Assembly (NCBI GenBank): GCA_002413395.1
Contig: DHWX01000116.1
Coordinates: 1-36,354, forward strand
Source of the DNA: Polaromonas sp. UBA5171
GTDB taxonomy: Bacteria > Pseudomonadota > Gammaproteobacteria > Burkholderiales > Burkholderiaceae_C
Direction: 5' to 3'
Length of the DNA: 36,354 bases
Shown: one piece after another, positions 1 through 7,009 of the stretch
How positions within the stretch are numbered: the stretch's first letter is position 1
How the letters are laid out: every line of letters starts with the position of its first letter
Notes under the pieces: model-generated
Told to the model about the DNA's origin: nothing
Database searches by the model: none
What the model saw: the letters and a program-made list of their open reading frames with translations, nothing else
Made by a program: the position numbers and the translations under genes

Positions 1-296
1 CCCTTGGCCGTGGCGCGCCAGGCGGTACGCCGCATCCTGGCGTCAATCTGCTGCTCGACCAGGCAATTGAATGCCGCCGCAGCCCCCGCCACCAGCCAGA
101 TACCCGCACTGGCGATCGCTGCCAGCTTCAGGTCGGACCAGGTCGGAATGCCGGGCACCGCCAGCACCATGCCGATCAGCGCGCAAAACACGATGAGCTG
201 CACCACGCGCGGTTTGGTCAGTGCGTAATACTGGGCAAGCCTGGACGGAGCCCGGACGCCTGGAGGGGATGCGACTTGTTGTGTGCTGGCGTTCAT
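1..296 (-). CDS. ctaB: Protoheme IX farnesyltransferase (heme O synthase), N-terminal part, cut by window edge
   Basis: Heme O synthase is an inner-membrane UbiA-type prenyltransferase that adds a farnesyl group to heme b, the step before heme A synthase. Only the first 98 codons are in the window. I see a short hydrophilic N-terminus, the family-typical segment YYALTKPRVVQL, a first membrane helix, and the prenyl-diphosphate-binding region with N-C-L-V-E-Q-Q-I-D followed by M-R-R-T near residues 79-91. The ATG at 296 overlaps the TGA of the heme A synthase gene (ATGA), which fixes the start and implies translational coupling. It is the last visible gene of the heme A branch of the oxidase locus. 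The alternative symbol is cyoE. Confidence 0.95.
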   Translation of the reverse strand, partial: MNASTQQVASPPGVRAPSRLAQYYALTKPRVVQLIVFCALIGMVLAVPGIPTWSDLKLAAIASAGIWLVAGAAAAFNCLVEQQIDARMRRTAWRATAK

Positions 297-1450
297 GTAG
301 GCAATCTTGAAGCTTGCAATTTTTGCGCAGGCACGATCTGCGGTTTACTGCGACGTGAAAAACTGACACCCGTGAGCAGTAGGACCAGCGCTGCCGCGCC
401 ACCGGTGTGCATGACTGCCGCCAGCAGCGGCCAACCCAGCACCACATTGCTCAAACCAGTGGCGGCCTGCAGCAAGGTCAGGCCCGCCAGCCAGCGTGCC
501 TGCATGCGAAAAGCGGGAATGCGATTTAACCTGAAGGCCAGCGTCATCAGCACCGCCAACACTAGGTAAGCGGCCAGACGATGTGCGTAATGAATGGCGG
601 TGAGCGCCTGGAAGGTAATGTTGGCACCGTCAGAGCCCGCGCCCAGTTCGCGCCAAAGCGTGAAACCCTGTTTGAAATCCATCGCAGGCCACAATGAGTT
701 CTGGCAAGTGGGGAAATCGCTGCAGGCCAGCACCGCATAGTTGGTGCTGACCCAGCCCCCCAAGGCAATCTGCAGCCACAGCAAGGCCAATGCGGTGATG
801 ACAAACACTCGCGTGCCGGTCCTCAAGGAGGTGAGCGTGCGCGTTGATTTTTCATCGAACAACTCGGAACGCGCTGACTGCGCCCGCAGCAACGCCAGCA
901 ATACCAGACCACCGAGCAGGTGCATCGTGACAACCACAGGAAACAGCTTCATCGTGACCGTGAGTGCGCCAAACGCACCCTGCAGGCACACCCAAACCAG
1001 CGTTGCGGTTGGCCACCAAGGCGATACCGGGAGGCGCCTATGTTCAAGCCAGCTGATCACAGTCAGCGTGAGAATCAACACCCCCACACCGGTGGCCAGG
1101 TAGCGATGAATCATTTCTATCCACGCCTTGGAATGAGTGACCGGCCCGGTGGGCATGGCGCTTTGCGCGGCCTCGATATGCACTTGCGCGCCGACCGGGC
1201 TGGCGCTGCCATAGCAGCCGGGCCAGTCGGGACACCCCAGGCCAGAATCGGTCAGCCGGGTAAAGGCACCAAAAATTACCAGATCGAAGGTCAGAAACAG
1301 CGTGAGCAGCGTCAGCACCCGCAGCCGCAGCACCATCGGGGTATTCTTGTTGCGCACCCAGACCCAGGCCAGCGGCCCAAGCGCCACGACCAGACCCATG
1401 ATCATCAGACGCAGGGCCGGATTCAGATCGTAGAGAGCAGGTACAGGCAT
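293..1450 (-). CDS. ctaA: Heme A synthase (COX15/CtaA family)
   Basis: This 385-residue polytopic inner-membrane protein oxidises the C8 methyl of heme O to the formyl group of heme A for the aa3 oxidase. It has about eight hydrophobic helices. The first periplasmic loop contains FGAFTRLTDSGLGCPDWPGCYG, with the conserved cysteine pair, and histidines sit in the helices around HSKAWIEMIHRYLA and the C-terminal AVMHTGGAA (heme ligands in the family). A second cysteine pair is in the segment around ACSDFPTCQ. Length fits the family. It lies 51 nt downstream of the SCO-like gene and overlaps ctaB by 4 nt, so it belongs to the SURF1-SCO-like-ctaA-ctaB transcription unit. No strong ribosome binding site is visible before the ATG. 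Confidence 0.96.
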   Translation of the reverse strand: MPVPALYDLNPALRLMIMGLVVALGPLAWVWVRNKNTPMVLRLRVLTLLTLFLTFDLVIFGAFTRLTDSGLGCPDWPGCYGSASPVGAQVHIEAAQSAMPTGPVTHSKAWIEMIHRYLATGVGVLILTLTVISWLEHRRLPVSPWWPTATLVWVCLQGAFGALTVTMKLFPVVVTMHLLGGLVLLALLRAQSARSELFDEKSTRTLTSLRTGTRVFVITALALLWLQIALGGWVSTNYAVLACSDFPTCQNSLWPAMDFKQGFTLWRELGAGSDGANITFQALTAIHYAHRLAAYLVLAVLMTLAFRLNRIPAFRMQARWLAGLTLLQAATGLSNVVLGWPLLAAVMHTGGAAALVLLLTGVSFSRRSKPQIVPAQKLQASRLPT

Positions 1451-1501
1451 GGTTTTTGGAAATCAGCGATGCAGGTAATTTTCAGGAGCAAAGGGTAGGC
1501 A

Positions 1502-2230
1502 CTAACGCCCGGCATGGTCCCAACTGCTGGAGGCACGCAACAAGCGCTCCAGATCGCGCCGGGCTTTGGTCGCTGCGCCTGCGTCCATATTTGCCGGGAA
1601 ACGCATCATCCAGTTGCCCATCGGATCGACTAGGTAGAGGTGATCCTGCAGGCGCTGCCCCGGCGCGGGTTCCAGCCATTGTGCCAGCGCGGCGGGTGCC
1701 ACGCGCAGCACCGTTGCTGACGCAAGTGCCGGAAGCAGGGCGTTGCGCACGGCCACACCATCATTGACCAGCCAGACACGGTCCACGCGGTCTTTTTCCT
1801 TGCCCAGCACTTCGCGCAGCTGGCGCTGGAAGTACAGATTTTTCTCGCAACGGTCATCACAGGCTCCGCCGGCCACGCTCAGCAGTAACCACTGGCCCTT
1901 CAATGCCGTCAACTCGCCGGTTTGGCCGTCCAGTGCCTGCGTGGTAATCGTCGGCAGGGGGCGCTGTGGATCAATCAGCGTGCCGAAGTTCGGTTGCCCC
2001 TCGGGTCGAATCACGTAATACGTGAAGTAGGACGCGATCACCGGGGCGGCGCAAACCAGTAGCACGGCCAGCATCTTCCAGCGGCCTGCTACGGTGTTGG
2101 GTGCCTGAGTGATGGATCGATCCAACTGCGGCATGGCATGCACCGTCAGGCCCAAGGGCTGGTCTTGCACGGCAAGGGCGGCAGCTGAACTGTCACAGGG
2201 TGAGGAAGATTCTGGAGGGTTGTTTGTCAC
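1502..2230 (-). CDS. Membrane-anchored SCO1-like thioredoxin-fold protein of the oxidase locus
   Basis: The product has 242 residues if translation starts at the GTG overlapping the SURF1 stop (GTGA). A longer ATG frame reaches 2383 but would run 150 nt into SURF1, so I prefer the coupled GTG. It has a hydrophilic N-terminus, one membrane helix near residues 52-72, and a periplasmic domain. Visible motifs are C124-D-D-R-C128, matching the CxxxC copper/redox motif of SCO1/SenC proteins, and DHLYLVDPMGNWMMRF, which resembles the conserved His region of SCO proteins. Inference: it delivers copper to, or reduces the cysteines of, the CuA site of CtaC. Homologues are often labelled only as transmembrane or cytochrome oxidase-associated protein. 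Its position between SURF1 and heme A synthase supports an assembly role. Confidence 0.8.
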   Translation of the reverse strand: MTNNPPESSSPCDSSAAALAVQDQPLGLTVHAMPQLDRSITQAPNTVAGRWKMLAVLLVCAAPVIASYFTYYVIRPEGQPNFGTLIDPQRPLPTITTQALDGQTGELTALKGQWLLLSVAGGACDDRCEKNLYFQRQLREVLGKEKDRVDRVWLVNDGVAVRNALLPALASATVLRVAPAALAQWLEPAPGQRLQDHLYLVDPMGNWMMRFPANMDAGAATKARRDLERLLRASSSWDHAGR

Positions 2231-2979
2231 AGCAGTGGATCGCGGCGTTGGGTGCGCAATTTGTTGCGCAAAGGAAGAATCAATTGAAACCAGCCATACA
2301 GTATGACCACCAGACTGCACATGCCAAACCACTGGAAAGCATAGCCGTAGTGTGTTTCCACACCCAGATTGGGCGCTGCCCATTCGCGCAGCAGGCCTTC
2401 GCTGGCGACACCCGTCTGCAGCAATGAAACCCCAAGCAGTGGCAAGCCGGTTTGCGCGGTGAAGGCAGGTATATCGATATTTTGCCGGATACGGCCGCTC
2501 TCCATGCCTTTGAACTCATATAGCTTGGAAGGCGGCGGGGCAATACGCCCCCGGACTGTGACGAGCCCCGCGGGCGTTGAAATGTCGGGCAAGTGCGTGC
2601 GGTCCGTGAAATCGCGCTGCACCCAGCCGCGTTGCACCAGAATGACCTGCGATCCGCCTTCCAGCAGCAACGGCGTGACGACCACAAAACCGGCTTTGCC
2701 GTTCATGGGCCGGTTGTCCAGGTATACCGTGTACGCAGCGCGCCATGTGCCTTTCAGGGTGGCCTGCCGGTGGATGACATCGGCCACGTTTTTGACAGCG
2801 GCCAGCGTGCGCGTATCAATGGTGGGGAGATGGCCCTGGGACTCGATGGCCGCCTGGAGCGCCTCTTTCTGCGCGGCGCGGCGCAATTGCCACTGGCCCA
2901 GCGAAAACGTCGTTCCCGCCACCAGCAGCGCGGCCAGCGTGATCAGCCAGCGTCGGGGTGAGTGCAAGGCGGAGGTCAT
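2227..2979 (-). CDS. SURF1 family cytochrome c oxidase assembly protein
   Basis: SURF1 proteins help insert heme a into subunit I of the aa3 oxidase. The 250-residue product has the family architecture of two membrane helices, at about residues 11-30 and near the C-terminus, flanking a periplasmic domain. Diagnostic segments are the N-terminal FSLGQWQLRRAAQKE, the central LVQRGWVQRDFTDR, and the C-terminal THYGYAFQWFGM with the following helix. The gene heads a minus-strand unit with the SCO-like, ctaA and ctaB genes and is coupled to the SCO-like gene through GTGA. Its ATG is only 18 nt from the divergent DUF2909-type gene, so the two promoters must overlap or lie inside each other's coding regions. 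No clear Shine-Dalgarno sequence is visible. Confidence 0.95.
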   Translation of the reverse strand: MTSALHSPRRWLITLAALLVAGTTFSLGQWQLRRAAQKEALQAAIESQGHLPTIDTRTLAAVKNVADVIHRQATLKGTWRAAYTVYLDNRPMNGKAGFVVVTPLLLEGGSQVILVQRGWVQRDFTDRTHLPDISTPAGLVTVRGRIAPPPSKLYEFKGMESGRIRQNIDIPAFTAQTGLPLLGVSLLQTGVASEGLLREWAAPNLGVETHYGYAFQWFGMCSLVVILYGWFQLILPLRNKLRTQRRDPLL

Positions 2980-2997
2980 GGGCAGATAATCGGATTC

Positions 2998-3219
2998 ATG
3001 ACGTATCTCGTTGCACTGGCATTTATCGCCATCATCATCAGCCTGGGCTCAGCGCTCTTCTTCATGCTGAAGGACGGCACCGACGGCAAACGCAAAACCA
3101 GCAACATGGCGCGCGCCCTGGCGTTCCGTGTCGGATTCTCGGTGTTGCTGTTTGTCGGCATTCTGATGGCATGGAAGCTGGGATACATACAGCCTACCGG
3201 CATTCCGGTGGGAAAATAA
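2998..3219 (+). CDS. Small twin-transmembrane protein, DUF2909 type
   Basis: This 73-residue protein has two hydrophobic helices, at about residues 2-22 and 41-63, joined by a charged loop containing KDGTDGKRKTSNMARALAFR. The two-helix pattern and the location inside a cytochrome oxidase locus match the DUF2909 (twin transmembrane) family. Its function is unknown. By context it is an accessory or assembly factor for the aa3 oxidase. The frame could begin further upstream near 2962, but that start would overlap the divergent SURF1 start, and the homologous part begins at the ATG at 2998. It is the only plus-strand gene in the oxidase locus and ends 16 nt before a strong bidirectional hairpin. 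Confidence 0.8.
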   Translation: MTYLVALAFIAIIISLGSALFFMLKDGTDGKRKTSNMARALAFRVGFSVLLFVGILMAWKLGYIQPTGIPVGK

Positions 3220-3235
3220 AAAAACCATAAGGATC

Positions 3236-3270
3236 AAACACAAAGGCCGATCACTTCGGCCTTTGTGTTT
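3236..3270. terminator. Strong bidirectional hairpin terminator between DUF2909-type gene and ctaE
   Basis: A perfect 15-bp stem, AAACACAAAGGCCGA pairing with TCGGCCTTTGTGTTT, closes a 5-nt loop. T-rich sequence follows on both strands. It sits between two convergent genes, the small membrane protein ending at 3219 (plus) and ctaE ending at 3362 (minus), so it can end both transcripts and separates the ctaC-ctaE unit from the SURF1-ctaB unit. Confidence 0.85.
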
Positions 3271-3361
3271 ATTGTCGTGCCCCGGCGCAGTGAGCCGGAG
3301 GGTTAGCAAAGGCACCGCGCCCAACCATACAACCGGTCCGTCCGGTCGCCTCAGGCTGATT

Positions 3362-4243
3362 TCACAGCCAGTAGACGAGGATGTAAAGGCCCAGCCATAC
3401 CACGTCCACAAAGTGCCAGTACCAGGCCGCACCTTCAAAGCCGAAGTGCTTTTCGGGTGTGAAATGCCCTTTTTGCAGGCGCAGGGTGATGAACAGCAAC
3501 ATCAGCATGCCGACAAATACGTGAAAGCCGTGAAAGCCCGTCAGCATGTAAAAGGTCGAGCCATACACGCCAGACGTGAGCTTGAGGTTGAGTTCGGAGT
3601 AGGCGTGGAAGTACTCATAGCCTTGCACCGACAGGAAGGCGATGCCCAGCAGTACGGTTATCCACATGAATGCAATGGTGCGGCCGCGGTGGTTTTCGCG
3701 CAGGGCATGGTGGGCAATCGTCAGGGTCACGCCGGAACTCAGCAGCAGCGCGGTATTGATGGTCGGTAACCAGAACGGCGTCATGGCCGTGAATGGTTCA
3801 ACAATACCCGCTGGCGAAGCGGTCGCCCCTGCTGCCAGACTGGGCCAGACTGCCTTGAAGTCCGGCCAGAGTAAGGCGTTGTCCAGGCTGCCCAGCGCTG
3901 GCACCGAATGCGCGCGGGCCCACCAGAGCGCCGTGAAGAACGCACCGAAGAACATCACTTCGGAAAAAATGAACCAGCTCATGCTCCAACGGAAAGACAG
4001 GTCGACCTTGCGACCGTACATGCCGCCTTCGCTTTCAGAAATGGCCTCACGGAACCACAGGAACAGGGTGCCGAGCCACAAAAGCATGCCGAAGGCCAGC
4101 GACCAGGCACCCCAGCCCGCACCATTGATCCACTGGCTGGCGCCCAGAATGACAAAAAATAGGCCAATAGCGGCCGTGACCGGATGCCGGGAAGGGCCGG
4201 GCACGAAGTAGTAAGGGGTTGCCCCGTGGGTTGCTGATGACAT
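3362..4243 (-). CDS. ctaE: Cytochrome c oxidase subunit III
   Basis: Subunit III of the aa3-type oxidase is a seven-helix membrane protein that stabilises subunit I and its proton path. The product has 293 residues. Recognisable family segments are YYFVPGPSRHPVTAAIGLF at the N-terminus, WWRDxxxE-like WFREAISESEGGMYGR, RWSMSWFIFSEVMFFGAFF, the central HGFHVFVGM with its conserved histidines, and the C-terminal FEGAAWYWHFVDVVWLGLYILVYW. The ATG at 4243 is chosen because AGGAG lies about 8 nt upstream. An in-frame start at 4276 has no such signal. It is the last gene of the ctaC operon and is followed by the terminator at 3236-3270. Confidence 0.97.
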   Translation of the reverse strand: MSSATHGATPYYFVPGPSRHPVTAAIGLFFVILGASQWINGAGWGAWSLAFGMLLWLGTLFLWFREAISESEGGMYGRKVDLSFRWSMSWFIFSEVMFFGAFFTALWWARAHSVPALGSLDNALLWPDFKAVWPSLAAGATASPAGIVEPFTAMTPFWLPTINTALLLSSGVTLTIAHHALRENHRGRTIAFMWITVLLGIAFLSVQGYEYFHAYSELNLKLTSGVYGSTFYMLTGFHGFHVFVGMLMLLFITLRLQKGHFTPEKHFGFEGAAWYWHFVDVVWLGLYILVYWL

Positions 4244-4340
4244 CGCTCGACTCCTGTTTTTCTCTCTAATTTTCAATAATCTTTTAATTCAAACCGTGAC
4301 GCGTTTTGTCGTATTTCGGCTTCTCAGCTTTCTGGTACGG

Positions 4341-4550
4341 CTAGTGCGCAACGACCCAGTTCACCAGAAGCACCAGGGATGCCACAAATACCAAAAAACC
4401 GACCAGTCCGACCACGATGATGTGGATGAGACTCAAATTCTTGGCATCTTCGTCATAGGCATCGCGCCCCCGCAAGCCGACAAAGGACCATGCGACGACC
4501 TTGGCGGTTCGCCAAATGGACTTTTTGGCAGGCGTCTCGGCCATGCTCAC
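4341..4550 (-). CDS. Small DUF2970-type membrane protein in the oxidase operon
   Basis: This 69-residue protein has a basic N-terminal part with FVGLRGRDAYDEDAKNL and a single hydrophobic helix at about residues 45-66. The charged segment followed by one helix is typical of DUF2970 proteins, which accompany ctaG and ctaE in betaproteobacteria. Its function is not established. Inference: a small assembly or stability factor. The GTG at 4550 overlaps the ctaG stop (GTGA). The ATG two codons later at 4544 is an equally plausible start. About 97 nt separate it from ctaE, with nothing evident in between. Confidence 0.85.
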   Translation of the reverse strand: MSMAETPAKKSIWRTAKVVAWSFVGLRGRDAYDEDAKNLSLIHIIVVGLVGFLVFVASLVLLVNWVVAH

Positions 4551-5155
4551 GCACCTGCTTGCTTGTCAGGCGCTGCCGCCGAGGTCGATCTGGAGCTGTC
4601 CGGTGCCACAGGCGTCTTGCCACCCACTTCAAAAAACGTGTATGACAGCGTGATGGTGTTCACATCTTTGGATAGTTTCGGATCAATCACGAATACCACG
4701 GGCCACTGTTTTTTCTCACCGGGCGCCAAGGTGTACTGGTTGAAGCAGAAGCACTCCAGCTTGTTGAAATGAGCGGCCGCTTGCGCCGGTGCATAGCTGG
4801 GAATGGCTTGCGCGGTCATGGTTCGGTTCTGTACATTCTGGAATTCATACATCACGGTGGTCAATTCGCCGGGATGTACCTGTAGCGTGTTTTTCGCCGG
4901 CTTGAATATCCATGGACCGCGCGCATTCGCGTCAAACTCCACCGTGATGGTGCGCGTGAGATCAACCTGCGTGTTGGCTGGCAGCTTGGGAGTCGCGCCA
5001 GGGATTTGCTGATCAGCCAAGGCCAGTACGTTGATGCCCGTCACCTCACAAACAGCTCTGTAAATGGGTACGAGCGCATAGCCAAAGGCAAACATGCCGA
5101 GCACGATCACGCCCAGCTTGCCCACCATCTTGAAATTTTCGTGCTTAAGCAGCAT
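4547..5155 (-). CDS. ctaG: Cytochrome c oxidase assembly protein CtaG/Cox11 (CuB chaperone)
   Basis: CtaG/Cox11 delivers copper to the CuB site in subunit I. It has an N-terminal membrane anchor and a periplasmic immunoglobulin-like domain. The 202-residue product shows the anchor at about 10-30 followed by FGYALVPIYRAVCEVTGIN. The copper-binding pair C135-F-C137 is within LECFCFNQ, and the C-terminal strand YTFFEVGG is present. The ATG at 5155 is preferred. A TTG one codon upstream is also open, and no good Shine-Dalgarno sequence marks either. It lies 42 nt after the 36-residue small assembly protein and overlaps the DUF2970-type gene at its 3' end. Confidence 0.96.
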   Translation of the reverse strand: MLLKHENFKMVGKLGVIVLGMFAFGYALVPIYRAVCEVTGINVLALADQQIPGATPKLPANTQVDLTRTITVEFDANARGPWIFKPAKNTLQVHPGELTTVMYEFQNVQNRTMTAQAIPSYAPAQAAAHFNKLECFCFNQYTLAPGEKKQWPVVFVIDPKLSKDVNTITLSYTFFEVGGKTPVAPDSSRSTSAAAPDKQAGA

Positions 5156-5197
5156 CAAAGTTATACCGGTTTGATCTATTTGGGTTTTCGAACCGGC

Positions 5198-5308
5198 TTA
5201 GTTGCCCAGAAAAATCACCTTGGCCATGAATCCGGCAAAAAAGACGAGCGCGACTGACGCCAGTATTAATGCCAGGCGAAAGTTGCTCTTCTTTTGTTCA
5301 GGTGTCAT
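5198..5308 (-). CDS. 36-residue cytochrome oxidase small assembly-type membrane protein
   Basis: The frame starts at ATG 5308 and ends with TAA at 5198-5200. It encodes 36 residues: a short charged N-terminus (MTPEQKKSNFR), one membrane helix of about 20 residues, and a short tail ending in FLGN. A GGGGAC sequence about 7 nt upstream is a good ribosome binding site. Very small single-helix proteins between ctaD and ctaG are annotated in Burkholderiales as cytochrome oxidase small assembly proteins, and the position is exactly that. The function is inferred from context only. The gene is easily missed because of its length. Confidence 0.75.
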   Translation of the reverse strand: MTPEQKKSNFRLALILASVALVFFAGFMAKVIFLGN

Positions 5309-5328
5309 GATGCTTGTCCCCGGTTTGC

Positions 5329-6960
5329 TCAGCCAATCACGCGGGTTGCCGTGATATCAAGCTTGGGCGGGGTTTCATAGGTGTGGAAAGGTGCTGGCGA
5401 TGGGACTTCCCATTCCAGGCCTTCAGCGCCCTTGCCGCCTTCATCTACCCAAGGGTTCTGCTTGGCTGGCGCACCTTTGCCGCGCATCGTTGGCAGCACG
5501 ATGAACAGGAAAAAATACACCTGCGCAAAACCGAAGAAGAACGAACCGACGGTGGCAATCGCGTTGAAGTCGGCAAACTGCATCGGGTAGTCGGCGTAGC
5601 GGCGTGGCATGCCGGCAAGACCCAAAAAGTGCATCGGGAAGAAGGTCACGTTAAAGGAAATCAGCGACCACCAGAAGTGAATTTTGCCGCGGGTTTCGTT
5701 GTACATCACGCCAGTCCATTTGGGCGACCAGTAGTAATAGCCGGCAAACATCGCGTAGAGTGAACCAGCCACCAGTACATAGTGAAAATGCGCCACCACG
5801 TAGTAGGTGTCCTGCAGTTGAATGTCAAGGGGTGCCACCGCAAGGATCACGCCCGACAGCCCCCCCACGGTAAACACGAAGATGAAACCCACGGCAAACA
5901 GCATGGGAGTTTCAAACGACATGGAACCCTTCCACATCGTTGCAATCCAGTTGAACACCTTCACACCTGTTGGCACCGCGATCAGCATGGTCGAGTACAT
6001 GAAAAACAGCTGACCAGTGACGGGCATGCCGGTGGTGAACATGTGGTGCGCCCATACGATGAAGGACAAAATGGCAATGGAGGCCGTGGCATAGACCATG
6101 GAGGCATAGCCGAAGAGGCGCTTGCGTGAAAACGCGGGAATAATATGGCTGATGATGCCGAAGGCCGGCAAAATCATGATGTACACCTCAGGGTGACCAA
6201 AGAACCAGAAAATGTGCTCGAACATCACTGGATCGCCACCGCCGCCGGGGTTGAAAAAGCTGGTGCCAAAGTGGCGGTCAGTCAGCGTCATGGTGATGGC
6301 ACCGGCCAGCACCGGCATCACGGCAATCAGCAGGTAGGCGGTGATGAGCCAGGTCCAGCAGAACATGGGCATCTTCATCAGCGGCATGCCGGGCGCACGC
6401 ATGTTCAGGATGGTCACGATGATGTTGATCGAACCCATGATGGACGAAGCCCCCAGAATATGCAGTGCAAAAATGCCGGCGTCCATGCCTGGGCCCATTT
6501 GCAGCGAAAGCGGCGCGTACATCGTCCAGCCGCCGGCGGGCGCTCCGCCAGGCAGGAAGAACGAGCTGACGAGCATCACGGCAGCCGGAATCATCAGCCA
6601 GAAACTGAAGTTGTTCATGCGTGCAAAGGCCATGTCGGCTGCACCGATCTGCAGCGGAATCATCCAGTTCGCGAAACCCACGAAGGCTGGCATGATGGCG
6701 CCGAACACCATGATCAGGCCGTGCATGGTGGTGAGCTGATTGAACAGCTCTGGATTCATTAACTGCAGGCCAGGCTGAAACAGCTCGGCACGGATGAGCA
6801 GCGCCAAAATCCCGCCGATGATCAGCATGGTGAAGGCAAACAACAGGTACAGCGTGCCAATGTCTTTGTGGTTGGTGGCGAAAACCCAGCGACGCCAGCC
6901 TGTGGGGGCATGGTGGTCGTGGTAGCCGTCATGGGCGTGATGGTCTAAAACGGCACTCAT
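5329..6960 (-). CDS. ctaD: Cytochrome c oxidase subunit I (aa3 type, A1 family)
   Basis: This is the catalytic subunit, reducing O2 at the heme a3-CuB site and pumping protons. The 543-residue product has about twelve helices. Visible ligands and motifs are His80 in TTMHG (heme a), H256-P-E-V-Y260 (CuB ligand with the cross-linked Tyr and the D-channel Glu258), His305-His306 in WAHHMF (CuB), Lys334 in GVKVFNW (K-channel), and His391/His393 in VVAHFHYVL (hemes a3 and a). The set defines a type A1 heme-copper oxidase. The N-terminus is unusually His/Asp-rich (DHHAHDGYHDHHAP). An AGGAAATC sequence precedes the ATG. It lies 49 nt downstream of ctaC. Confidence 0.99.
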   Translation of the reverse strand: MSAVLDHHAHDGYHDHHAPTGWRRWVFATNHKDIGTLYLLFAFTMLIIGGILALLIRAELFQPGLQLMNPELFNQLTTMHGLIMVFGAIMPAFVGFANWMIPLQIGAADMAFARMNNFSFWLMIPAAVMLVSSFFLPGGAPAGGWTMYAPLSLQMGPGMDAGIFALHILGASSIMGSINIIVTILNMRAPGMPLMKMPMFCWTWLITAYLLIAVMPVLAGAITMTLTDRHFGTSFFNPGGGGDPVMFEHIFWFFGHPEVYIMILPAFGIISHIIPAFSRKRLFGYASMVYATASIAILSFIVWAHHMFTTGMPVTGQLFFMYSTMLIAVPTGVKVFNWIATMWKGSMSFETPMLFAVGFIFVFTVGGLSGVILAVAPLDIQLQDTYYVVAHFHYVLVAGSLYAMFAGYYYWSPKWTGVMYNETRGKIHFWWSLISFNVTFFPMHFLGLAGMPRRYADYPMQFADFNAIATVGSFFFGFAQVYFFLFIVLPTMRGKGAPAKQNPWVDEGGKGAEGLEWEVPSPAPFHTYETPPKLDITATRVIG

Positions 6961-7009
6961 CGAGATTTCCTTTTTAATTCTCTAAAAACGTTTTGTCTGA
7001 ACCGGCTGA

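Noticed and set aside
3263..6762. Long plus-strand open frames opposite ctaE, ctaG and ctaD
   Set aside because: They are reverse-strand shadows of strongly recognisable oxidase genes; their products are His/Gln-rich without domain signatures.
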